Source: Certhia americana (Eukaryota; Chordata; Aves; Passeriformes; Certhiidae). Taken from it: 64,000 nt of DNA. The notes under the pieces are model-generated. The model saw nothing but the letters and a program-made list of their open reading frames with translations. It did no database searches and was not told where the DNA came from. The translations under genes were made by a program, and so were the position numbers. Of this stretch, positions 25,201 to 37,754 are shown piece after piece (position 1 is the stretch's first letter; every line of letters begins with the position of its first letter). The stretch is from NCBI GenBank assembly GCA_018697195.1, contig CM031857.1, forward strand, positions 49,745,471 through 49,809,470. Reading direction: 5' to 3'.

Positions 25201-28200
25201 AAATTATAACATAAAATGCTGGGTTTGGGTTAATGTAAAGCATCTTTTAGGTCAAAATTTTTTGAAAATGCTAACTTCGGGGGAAAGAAGGAACTCTTAA
25301 CCCAAAAAAATACAGCACAAAGGACAAGTTTATAATGTATGATGCATGTTGTGAAATGGGAAGAATTGATGTTCCATAAATGTAATATTTTATTTCAAAG
25401 TGTGATGCAAAATTTGACATCAAACCCTTTGTAAAATATTCAATACAAAAAAGTTGGATTTTTAGAATATGTGAATACACTTACTTTTAAGCGTATTAAT
25501 TTTTTCAGCTTTTTATTTGTGTATCAAAGCAATGAAATTCAGAGTTCAGAATAACTTTATTTTCCTTTGAAGATCTCCTAGTTGATATGTTGGGGGTTCT
25601 TGCCAGCTACAGCATCACTGTCAAGGAGTTGAAGCTTTTGTTCAGCATGCTTCGAGGCGAAAATGGAATCTGGGTAAGCTGTGATCAGATAAAGCATTAA
25701 GTGTCATTCTATTAGAGCCTGAAGTTAACATAAAGTGTCTCCTGGGACATATAAACTTGAATTTGTTTTCTCATGTTGACTGAACATATGTTCAAGAAGT
25801 ATTTTTGCTAACTATTTTAGAGTTAATTTGCTCTGTTATTTGAAAACTGTCAACTTTCCATTGTAGCCTAGAGAGTACAAAAATGTTTGTATTGACTTTT
25901 GTGCAATTTTCTTTTTTTCACAGCCAAGACATGCAGTTAAGTTATTATCAGTCCTTAATCAGATGCCACAAAGACATGGGCCTGATACCTTTTTCAACTT
26001 CCCAGGCTGTAGTGCTGCAGTAAGTTTTCAACCATAATACTACAATTTCAGAAACCAAGAAATAGCTCATTATTTGCATTTCCCTTCATTTGGTTTCAGA
26101 AGTTTTTGAAAAGGAAATGAGAGGGGAAATATGTGTTTGAGTATGTGTACACATGGCCTTCCACAGACTTACAGTGTAGCTGTGTTGTTGAGAAATTGCA
26201 CTTGTGAGGATAGAATATCAAGCAGAAGATTTTGGTCTGGGGAAGTTACAGTGAAAGGGAAACTTGTGTTGTAAAAAAGTGTTATTTTATTAGAATAATC
26301 TAAACAATATTATATAAAGGAGAGAGTTTAGGAAAATCAAGCAATAAACTTGTCCGTATCGTTTCAGTTTACAGTGACTGCTTAGTCATAAATTTTATCA
26401 TAAAGTTTTTGTTTTGCCTGAATTCCATCAGCTGTTTCCTTTCCATAAAGGCAGTGGAGATAACTTAGAATGGTGAAATCGTATTCCTTTCCAAGCCTTC
26501 CCAAGTAGATATTCTCTCTACCATTCACTACATGTACTTTCAAAAAAAACCAACCCTACAAATTAATTAATGTATAGAGATTTTGAGATTATTGAGAGAG
26601 TAAATACAAATGGCTAATACTGGGAAATAGAAATCTGAGGTACAGTTCCATTCTGGTATGGAATGGCATATGCTCAGGTAGAATGTGAAATCTTCTGACA
26701 GAAAATAAACCTGATATTCCTGTTTTCTCATGCCAGTGCACGAAGGCTTCTCTACCTGCATTTCATCCATCAATGGCACTGATAATTTTCTTTAAGCCCA
26801 AACTACTACATCCATTCCTTGTGAACAGACTTGTCAGAGTGGCAGATTGCATCAGGGAAGTAAACTGGCTGATAATCACTGTTTAACACCTGGGTTATTT
26901 TTTGCTAGATTACTTCTTTGATAGTGTTGGATATCCAGCCATAAATAGATGTGTCAGCAAAATGCATAGGGTGGATTGTGTAAAGAATTAATTACTAAGT
27001 TTTGAAAGGGAAAGTTTCATTATCTCCTGCTAAATTAAAACCAGAGTTAACCTCTCTTACAAGTACATGCACCAGCAAGACAGCTGTTGCAGAATATGAA
27101 TGTCTACAGCGACACATACTGCTTTGACATTTTTGGGCTTCAGAGACAAACCCTGATGAAATTTCTCTCTTAAATTTAATTTTTTATCAGAGGTTCAAAA
27201 AAGGTTTTGCAGGAGATGAATTTCAAATATTCCTTCCTGACCAAAAATGTGCATCAGTAACAGGAGTTCTAGATTAAAATGCAGAGTCTCTTTCCTGTGT
27301 TTGGATCCTTCCAGGATCTTGTTTCCCATACTAGTTATGATAGACTGAACACCTGTAAATCAAGAAATATGAATTTCAAATTTACACTTCTTTATTAGTG
27401 CATGTTGGATTACACTATGAAGTACTGGAGAGGATACATCCTCTGAAGTGAACTATGGGCAGAAATTTATAAAATGACCCAAATACCAAAGCACTTCATT
27501 AGGAGAATGAGACTGGACAGGACCTAGTTCACTAGCACTGAGTTTGTTTTCAGATGTGATGCACGATGTTGACATCAGACAGAGAAACAGTATAGCTTTT
27601 AATCAGCATGACGAATACCTGATCGGTCCTCTTTAAAGTTAAGCACATGCTCCTTGTACCTCCAGGACTTCAATGGCAGTATGAAGGAGCCAAGAGTTTA
27701 CTCAGTCTACAGATATGCTGCTGAGAGCTGCTTCATGTTCCCAGCTGCAGGGCTCTTCCCAGAACTGTATTACATCTCTCCTAGTCCGTGCAGGTGGCAT
27801 GTTAGTCACTCCAGTAAAAGGACATCTTGTGCTGGTGGTAGTACCACTCCTAGGTGTTGTTCCCATTTGTCATCAAGAAGCACTTCTGCTTCAGGCAGGA
27901 AACTGCCTCTTAGGAGGCAGGAGCCATAACCAAAAAGTGTTCCTTGAAGTGTTTAGTTTTAGTTTTAACAATTAATCTCTATTTTATAATCTCTTGATTA
28001 ATTTGATTTTATACTGAAGTTTATTGATGGGATTAATAATTATTAAAAGTTTAATTTAGAGTTTAGTTTCTGCAGAAGTAATTTTTCTGGTTTTTTCTCT
28101 TAATATTACTCATTCACAAATTTAATTTTGTGTACTCTATTGATAGAATTTATGTAAAGTGAGAGTATTTTAAAGTAGATAGAAAAGTACTGCATGAATT

Positions 28201-31200
28201 CAAAAGATCTATTTAAAGGGTTTTTTCTATATATCATGTTTGAAAGTTAAAGCAGATCTACACTGGATTTTGTAAAGGCATTACTTTTTAACAGTATTTC
28301 TCAAAAAACTAATTATTTGTTTCTTTTTTTCTTCCCTCCTTCCAGGCAATTGCATTGCCTCCTATTGCTAAGTGGCCTTATCAAAATGGGTTTACTCTTA
28401 ACACCTGGTTTCGTATGGATCCACTGAACAATATCAATGTAGATAAGGATAAACCCTATCTCTATTGGTAAGTAGCATATAATGCTGCAGTTATGGTTTG
28501 TTCTGGCTTCCTAAAAACAGTTAATCTTTCTCATTTTTTTTAGTCCCTGACATGCTTTCCCCCCTCCCCTGCCAAATAGCTGCAGATTTTAATGGCTGCC
28601 CACTGTATACAAACTCTTAGATAACCATCTGTCCTTTTCTCTTTGCAATTCATAAATCCATGGATTCAAGGCATGTGCCTTGTAGATATATCATAAAATC
28701 TAGTGTTGTGGTTTCTTTAGGAATTCTTAAATATATTTCTTAGAGCTTTAAATGGAGAATGTTGTCATATTTTCTGTTTGGTGATATTCTCAGCTGATGT
28801 CAGTACCACAAAATGGATCATTTAAACTCAGAGTGCACAGTTTGCACATTAACTAAAGGTAATATAAAGTAGATCTATGAATATAAAAATGGCTTACTGA
28901 TCACTGTTCCCCAAGAATGTGAAAAATTTAATGTGAATGTAATGCGCATAAAAACCCCTGACTATTCAGATCTCAGAAGGAAATCATAGAATGACAGAAC
29001 ATTTTGAGTTGGAAGGGACCCATTAGGATCATTGAGTCCAACTCAGCCCTGCACAGGACCATCCCTATCCCCATCACACCATGTGCCTGAGAGCATTGTC
29101 CAAACACTTCTTGAACTTTATCAGGTTTGGTGCTGTGACCACTTCCCTGGGGAGATGTTCCAGTGCCCAACCACTCCCTGGTTGAAGAACCTTTTCCTAA
29201 TATCCAACCTAAACCTCCACTGACACAGCTTCAGGCCGTTCCCTTGGGTCCTGTCACTGGTCACCGCAGAGTTTAGATCAGTGCCTGCCCCTCCTCTTGC
29301 CCTCACAGGTAGCTGTAACTGCAGGGAGCTCTCCCCTCAATCTCCTCCAGGCTGAACAGACCAAATGCTCTCAGCCACTCTTCACACGGCTTCCCCTCCC
29401 GAACCTTCACCAACCTCATGGCCCTCTTTCAGGCACTCACCAGTAGTTTAATGTCTTTCTAATATTTTGGTGCCCAAACCAGCCCCCAGCAGTCGAGGTG
29501 AGGCTGCCCCAGCTCAGAGCAGAGTGGGACAATCCCTTCCCTTGCCCAGCTGGCCATGCTGTGCCCCAGGACAGGCTTGGCCCTCCTGGCTGCTGGGGTA
29601 CTGCTGACTTATATTTGACTTGCCCTTGACCAGGACCCCCAGGTCCCTTTCCATGCTACTGCTTTCCAGCATCTCATTCCCCAGTCTGTTTGTCCATCCA
29701 GAGTTTCCCCATCCCAGGTGCAGAATCCAGCAATTGCCCTTCTTGAACTTCATATGGTTGGTGATTGCCCAGTCATTTTATTTGCTAGAGTCTCTCTGCA
29801 GGGCCTCCTTGCCTTCAAATGGCTCAACAGCTCGTCCCAGTTTTCTACCATCTCCAAACTTGCTTTTATCCCTTCCAGTCCTACATCCAACAATTTATGA
29901 AAATGTTGAAAAACACAGGGCCTAAGATGTAGCCCTGCAGACTTTGCCATGACAGGAGCAATGCAAATTATTATTATTTTTATAAAGTAGATTAAACCAA
30001 GCTCTAATTAATAATTTAAAATAGAAAAAATATCCATCTAAACTTTACATACGTTTCAGACTTTGCCAGATGAAAGCTTGTGTCACACACAACCACCACC
30101 AAGAAAAAGATACCAAAGCAAATGCTTATTTTCTTTCAATGTGCTTTTTGGTCATGTAATTTCTTTGTCAATTTAACTAGGTGAAAAATGTGTCATATAA
30201 ATAACTCAAAGCTTGAAGTGAGTGCAGTGCCTTTGTGGTGTGAGACAGCAGTTAGATCAGCTCAATCATGATGTAAAAACATGATTAAAACTGGAGAAGG
30301 GAAGCAAAAAAATGCTTTCACATTTGCCAGATGTGAGGGAAATTTGCTGCTGTTCTGTTACTAGGGACATGCTGAACCCTGCTTCAAGAACTGTAAGCCA
30401 GTCTGTTTTTTCTATAAAGAAAAAAAGAATAAATTTATTTATCTCTAAGGATGACATTGGGCAGCTGCTGACAGTTTATTAACACTTGTGTATTGGAACA
30501 GTATTGTAGTTATCTTAGCAATTATAAACTGAGTGTGACAATCCTGGAAGAAAATTAGAAGTTTGACATTTGCATGAGCAATAAATAATAACAAGGCAGA
30601 GCAGTCAAATTCAAAGGGTAAGGTTCAGAATTCTGTAGCAGAAATTTTAGTATAAGCCAACCAATGTCATATACCTAGCAGTGGGTAATGGGTGCCATGC
30701 TTAAGGAATTAGTAGTCATATATTAGAAAGCAGGAATTACAGCAGGATGTTAAGGCTTGTAGGTTACCAGCTGACCATAAAATCCATTTTCATTGCTCTA
30801 GCTGAAAGAGCTAATGTGTTCTTTTTAAGGGTAGTCTGAACAAACACAGATGATAACAGAGGTGATGTGATCCCTTCCTGAAATCTTGGCAAAAGCATTA
30901 CTGGAATGTAATTTCCAGTTAAGAATTGCTACTTCTATTAAGAGACCATGGGAAAAACTGGTACCATTTGGAAAGCACTTGGGAATGAACTGTCCCTTGG
31001 AAAACACATTTTGTAATTAATGATTATTTTTTTTTTTTAATCCGAGATCTATTGAGTAGACTGTAAGGCAGGAAAATTCAAACTTTCAGATACACAGTAC
31101 TATGGTCAGGATCTCAATTATAAGACACAGTAAAATAATAATCCCTATAATACTTTAATAGATTGTTGAAAATGTTTCTTTAAAAATGTGTAGATTTTTT

Positions 31201-34200
31201 GTCATAAAGACCCTGCAAATTTAGATATTTAGGGCTAACCTTAAACATACTCAACTGGGAAGTCTCCATCCCCTAAATCACTTTACTTGTTCCTGCTAAA
31301 AAAGGGATGGGTGGCATATCACATAACTGATGGGTGGCAATTATTAAGTAAGGCCTGGAAATACATATGACAAATCCAGATGCTAAGATTGATTTCACTG
31401 GGGGTTTTTTGGTATTCTTTTACTTTTTTATTTTTTAAGAGGTGCTTCCTTTTAGATTATGTATCAGGTTCTGTAAAAGAATCTGAAGGCTGGTATGTCA
31501 TAATTATTTTTTGTCTGTAAAAAGTCCAAGTGCTTCCACAAGCATTAAATGGAAGAATGGTCAAAACTTCTGAAAGAGGATTCTATATTTAGTTTTCCAG
31601 GTGTAGAGACAGGGAGGAAAGAAAAAAATCCAAAACCATCCAAGAATCAAGCTGTCTAGTATTTTCAGGCCTTCTCTAGGGCTTATGATAATAGAGATAA
31701 TGCAGAACAGTTGCAAAAGCGTACAGTGGAATTCCAAAGTTAGTAGAAAGCAAATTTCACCCACACCTTTCAGGCAAGAATGAATCAATATCTTCTCAAT
31801 ATCAGTACTATGATCATATGTTAAATTGCTCATAAAATCCTAAGCTAAAGTAACTGGAATCCCTAAACAGTTCCTCTGGTGGATGGAAGAATGCTCTTTT
31901 TCTATGGAAGTGTAGTAACATTCAGTAGCTGCTTTGAGAAACTGGCTGAAACGAAACATAATTTTAAAGATTATATGAGCAAACTATAGTAAAATTATGT
32001 TCCAGCTGCTATGGGAATTTAAGGCTCATAAAACCATATGGCTGTTGATGGTACTGCTCTTGTTTTCTCCATACATTTTATCTTTGGATATGTTAGTTAA
32101 TTCTGCACATGTAGGTAATTGGTAAGAGAATTTCTCCACAGTATCCTAGAGACCATTCCTAGCCTGCATTACCTTTGGCAAGAAAGAAAGTGTCAAGATT
32201 ATTATTATATAGTATTATGTAGAGGCAAACAGAACACGTTTGAGTACGCAGTTTCTTAACTCCTGTTGTATTAGAATTCTAATAAATTTTGAGGGGAAAA
32301 AAACTAAATCTTGGCTAAGTTCCATGTTTATAAGATCATTCATTCTATTCCAAGACAAAGAGACCTGCTAAGAAATGAGCAGGTTTTTCATTATTTCATT
32401 GCTTTTTCATGTTTCTGTGCTGAACTCCAGGAAGTTACATGCATAAGGACAACGCAGTACTTAAAATTTCAGGAACAGTCTTATTTGACTATAATGGAGA
32501 TAAAATCAGCCCAGTGACCAGGAAGGATAGGAAAGGGAAAAAAATTAAAGAGGTCATTTCTTCAAGAGATATTCTTTATTTCAAAATGCTTTCTGGCTCT
32601 TGTTCAAAGTAGTAGGATGCATTTTACACAATGGTAATAATACTTTATTGGGTAAAAACATGTTGATATTTACAATGGTTGGCTGTTGGTAATTTAAAAG
32701 AAATTATTTTATTTGACATCTCTAATCAAGTAATACAATATCGTATGCCAAAACATAGTTAATCTCTGTATTATTTAAATGTACTTCTGAATGGGATTCT
32801 GTTAAACGAAACTACTTTCAATTGTAAAGATGATTTACATTGCTGAGAAACAGATCTGGTAATGTGAGAGTTGCAGTTACCTTCCGAGAAGTTCTTTGAA
32901 TGGCATAAGTCCCTAAGGAAATAGATCAAAGTCTCAAACAATCTCACAACACATTCAGTTGCTCTTATTGTAAGGGCTGTATTTTAAGTTTTCTAATACT
33001 CATTTTATTACGCAAAGTTCAGTGCTGTGGTTGTGCAGGTTGTGCACATGGGTAATGCGTGATATTCTTGTGTAATATATTCATGTAATATCCTGTGTGA
33101 TATTCATGTATAATGGGGAGTGATATTCCTCCATGAGGCTGCTCACTGCTCCTTGTGCTGAGGGGTAGAGCTGCCTGTGGAAGCAGAATCACTGCTTCCA
33201 CATCAAAAGATGCAAGGGAATGGCAGCATTACAAAATGTTTTCACTGTTGAGGTCAGTGGTAATGAACAGCATGTAATATTTCTCTTCATTCTTAGGTTA
33301 TACCTTAGGTTTATTTAGAGAGGACATTTTATGTTTATTAAAGAAGCCCTTTTTTTTTTTTCTTTTTTGCAAATAGAGTTCTATGGAAACCCTTATTAAA
33401 GGCCGTGAATAATGCTCCTTTTCAGCACAGTAGCTTGAGGGGAGAGAGAACTGTGTACAATATAGAGAAGCAGATGAATGAGGAAGACAGCCTGAATTTG
33501 GGGAAAAAGTACATATATACTATATATACTTCAAGCATATATGTATATGGAAATAGGAACTTTGGTGTAAGGATTCATTAGGGTGCAGAAAAATCTATAG
33601 GTGTTATTACACCTATTCTGTTTACTCTGTTTTTAAAAAAAAAAAAAGTATTCTAATTCATTACAACAAAAGTGGCTTTCTAGAATTTTAGAATTTGAAT
33701 GTGTCTTTTTTTGCCTCCTTTACAAATACTTTTTTGTATATAAATACCTTTACTTTTTTGCCTCCTTACACTCATAGGAGATGAGTGTCTAAGCCCTGAT
33801 CACCTCAGGGTAAAATCACAACACCTATCTTGTAAGGAGTTTATTTTTTTCATAAGGTCATGGCTTATCAACCATTTTTTTGACAGTGAGCAAAGAGGAA
33901 AATCTGATTTCCTCCTTAATTAATGCAAAAAATATTGATTTAACTATAACTATTTAACTATTTAGTTGTACGTTTCTGAAGATGGAGTAAGTTCCACGAG
34001 TATGCAATTTTCTTCCATATTAAAATCAAGATTATATATGTGTAGTAGGGTAGAATAAAAATATGCTATTTCAGCAGCTATTAAGGAAGATGAAATTTGG
34101 ACTTACTGTTTGCATGTACCTTTCATTCCTTAATATTCCTGGAAAAAATTAGTAAAAGTGCTTGAAGAAAATGTTGCAACAAAGAAACTATTTAAAGCAT

Positions 34201-37200
34201 TATTATTTCAATAACATAAAATTATTTTGTATTTTAGCTACATTATCAGAATGAGAAAGTATTAATTAGTGGGCTACAGGACTTTGTACAAATGCTCAAA
34301 ATAGTAGTTTGGTTTTCTCCTTATATTTGCAAAGCTTCGTTTCAGAATTCATAGATGAAATTCACCATCTAGACCTTGTATTTCAGTCATTGGTTATTCA
34401 TTAAAGAAAAGTCTAGAACCTGCATACAGTGCTCCATATTATTGATAGCAAACTGCTCTTCATTGTACTTAGCTTTTCAGAAGCGATTAAGCAGCATAGA
34501 TGTAGATATGGACTTGCTTTTTTTTAAACTGTTCAGTAAATGTCGTTCATAAACTTTCATCAGTTGCCTTTGCAAAGTGTTTTTTCAAGAAGTCCTTTCA
34601 AGAATTGCTCTTTCAAATGCTTTTTATTTCAAGTATAAGTGGAGAAATATATGACCTTTCTGTATTATCTGTCTTTGTGATATGTGTCACAAGCAAGATT
34701 GGAAATCCTTGTTAAACTTCCTTCTTAAAATTGCAGTCCTTTATCCATTTGACAAATGAAAATAAATCCCAAACTCAGGTGCTTAAAACTTCATATATCA
34801 TTAACATAATTTATTCCTGCCTTGAAAAATTATTCTTGTGCATGATAATTATCTTGAATCCAAATTTGTATGTCATACCAGCTGCATTGTTCTCTGAACC
34901 CCCCAAATTTGCAAGGCATTTCTCAGTTGTTCTGTAATGGATATTTCTTCTTAACTTCAATCAGATGAGTTATTTTAAATCATGATTAATTAAGAAACTG
35001 AAGGTGAAACGTGGTAGATATATTTCCTATATTGGATTTTAGGAAGGAAAAAAAAAAAAAGTACTGATTTTTAAATTGCAGCCTGGAATCAATTAAATGT
35101 TGAAGGTGAGTAGGTCCCCCCAAAAAATGGTGGAAGACAGATTCACCATTCCAGGTACAAATGTATTTGCTTTTCCATGGTAGTTTAAAGTAGTGTTTGG
35201 ACCTTTTTATTATGAAATAATTCCCCTTTTCCCAATTTCATTAATAATTCATTCTTTCCAGTTTCCGCACTAGCAAAGGTGTTGGGTATTCTGCTCATTT
35301 TGTTGGCAACTGCTTAATAGTTACATCACTGAAGTCGAAGGGCAAAGGTTTCCAGCACTGTGTGAAGTACGACTTTCAGCCACGCAAGGTAAGCAAAGTG
35401 CTTTTCACAGTAAGGATGTACTAGGATAACGCTGAGGATGAGGCAATGTGCTTCTGGGAGGAGGGCTAAAATCCCTTTAGAGCTCTAGCATTAATCATAA
35501 TTCCTGGTTTATAAGTAACTGCTCTAGTGTTCAAGCAAAGTTACAGTTCAGAATCAATTATAGAAAAACGAAATAATTTATAGTGTAACACTTCTATCAA
35601 GTCAGCTTGTTTTTCAAAACTACTGCTTAATTGGCTTCAGGCAGAGAAGAATTTTGAGTATTTGTAAAATGGCTATATTTAATTACTAAAATATCATAAT
35701 TCTGTTTCTGAAAATTCTATGCTTAATGACTTTGTTGCCAAGGTCTTGAAAACTTTTGCTGGCAATGCTAGAGTTTTATTATCTGATGCCATATGATAAA
35801 AGGCTCTGAAATTTCTTATGTTTCAGTGCTGGTTTAGGATTTCTCATTTTTCATAGTAAATCTTGATTACATCTCTAAATCATTTTAGTGTTTATTTCTA
35901 CTCTGTGCCTGGTAGTCCTAAGGGAACGATAATTTTGTGGCCTTCAGTGTTGCAGTTAGTTGACTAAGCATTGGCTTTTCTGTACAGCAAGCATTATGTA
36001 TTTGTCAGTCATACCAATCTTGTGTATAGTTTGCTATGAAGCCCATTTCTTTTTTTTATGGGCTTAGAATTTGTATATTGAATTTCAGTGCTTGAATTTT
36101 TTTCTTTTGTTTTTGAGAAAGCAATCTCTTAGGGAGGAAATGCTGTTGTTCACACATCAACTTAATGTTCCACTATTTCTCTTGATGTGTATTTGTGGTT
36201 CAAAATCACCGATTCTAATTTTGTCATGTAGCTTTGAGGTCACTTGTGGTTTTCTTAAAACAAAGTAATGTCTTTCTCTAACATATCACTTGGGGTTCTG
36301 TGAAGCCTTATAAACACACATCTGCTGAGTCTACTGGAGTGAATCAGTTCTGTTTTTCACGTTTTTCCAATTTTATAGCCAGAAAAGTATTTTGATGACA
36401 GTTCAATTTTCATTAAAAGTAGCACATCTGAGTCCAGGAACAAACGTAATTGTTTTTTGTATTATGATATTTTTAATCAGCTCTTGGGATCTAGCTGATC
36501 TTTACTTGTTAATAAAGTAGTTGCTGAAGAAGTAGTCTTTCATATTTTAGCAAGATATGCCTTTGGTAATTTTTAATACGAATTACTAGTTTTCTTTATG
36601 CTAACTCTGGAAAATTTTAGATTTTGCTGTTGCTACTCAAAATAATAATTCTGAAACACTAATACCTGTTTATCTCATTATATGAATACCAGTTTCAAAT
36701 AAAAATCAGCTGATCTGCTGAAGTACATAAAAATATAACTTCCATGTTAGTTTTACATATCTCAAAGTTCATGCATCATGCACTTTTGGTCATACGTCAG
36801 ATTTAGAATGTATTTTAAATAAATATTCTAGAACATATTTTTGAGTTGTTTAATATGTATTTTTCCATTATTAACTTGTGTTCGCATGCGTGTGTTAAGG
36901 TACATAGTGCATAGTGAAGGAAATAAAACCTATCAAATATAATTCCTGGCCCTAACAAGTCAAAATTTATCCTGTTTACTATGAAAATTAATTTTCTTCA
37001 TATTGTTTAGATATGACATTGATCTCACCATACAAGATTTGTGTGTGTGTATATATATATTAAAAAAATGTGTACCCATTTATAGAGCAGCTAAATGTCC
37101 TAATACTAACTTGAGAAGTGTGATTTTTGCCATCAGATGTGCCATTCCCTAGACACTTGCTTACAGACACAGGCATTTCAGCAATAGATTTTGTCAGAAG

Positions 37201-37719
37201 CATCATTCTCAATAAACTTCTGAATAATATGGTTTGAGGGGTTTTAAAATTTTTTGGTGAATCACAATAAAGTAATAAATTCAAGTCATCTGGTGAAAAG
37301 CTTTATGTAGGCAGATCACAGTTGCTCTGTTCAGGTGAATATCTTCCTGCTATGTCATATGACACCATTCGCAGTATAATATGTAACCTTAATTTATAAT
37401 TTCGGGATGTGCCAAGTGGTTACTTTATGTCTCAATTGGTGTATTTTATAATATTGTTAAAGCAAGCATTTATAAAAATATATGGATAAATTTGGTTATC
37501 ATATCCCCAAATAGAAAATGTGGGTGTAGTAAAATAGCCTGACATCTCAACAGAGCTAAACTAGCTTTGGCAATGTTACGTTTAATATGTCTACACTGCT
37601 GTTTTGGGACTCCAAATTGTGTCAGTAACCCCCAGTGGTTTTGCTCCCTTGAGTTTCAGCCTCAGCATCAATTGCTGTAAAACTGTAACAGGAAAGCAGT
37701 GTAGTCAAGAGCGGACAGC

Positions 37720-37754
<35 letters not shown>

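Larger units (their letters stand above)
19202..25572 (+). other. NBEA: NBEA intron a-b (6,371 bp, phase 1)
   Basis: AT-rich intron with no CR1 that I recognise. It contains a 20-A run at 20845-20864, a perfect 20-bp palindrome at 20531-20550, T/G-rich low-complexity stretches at about 21120-21195, 21655-21745 and 25000-25100, and an AP-1/MARE-like GCTGAGTCA at about 23941-23949. I see no coding exon. Confidence 0.85.

Noticed and set aside
27654..27975. Overlapping 91- and 86-residue + strand frames in intron c-d
   Set aside because: No recognisable motifs, two frames open at once in a GC-richer patch, and no splice signals that fit the NBEA phases.
29620..29925. 101-residue + strand frame
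   Set aside because: It lies wholly within the antisense CR1 at 28982-29953.
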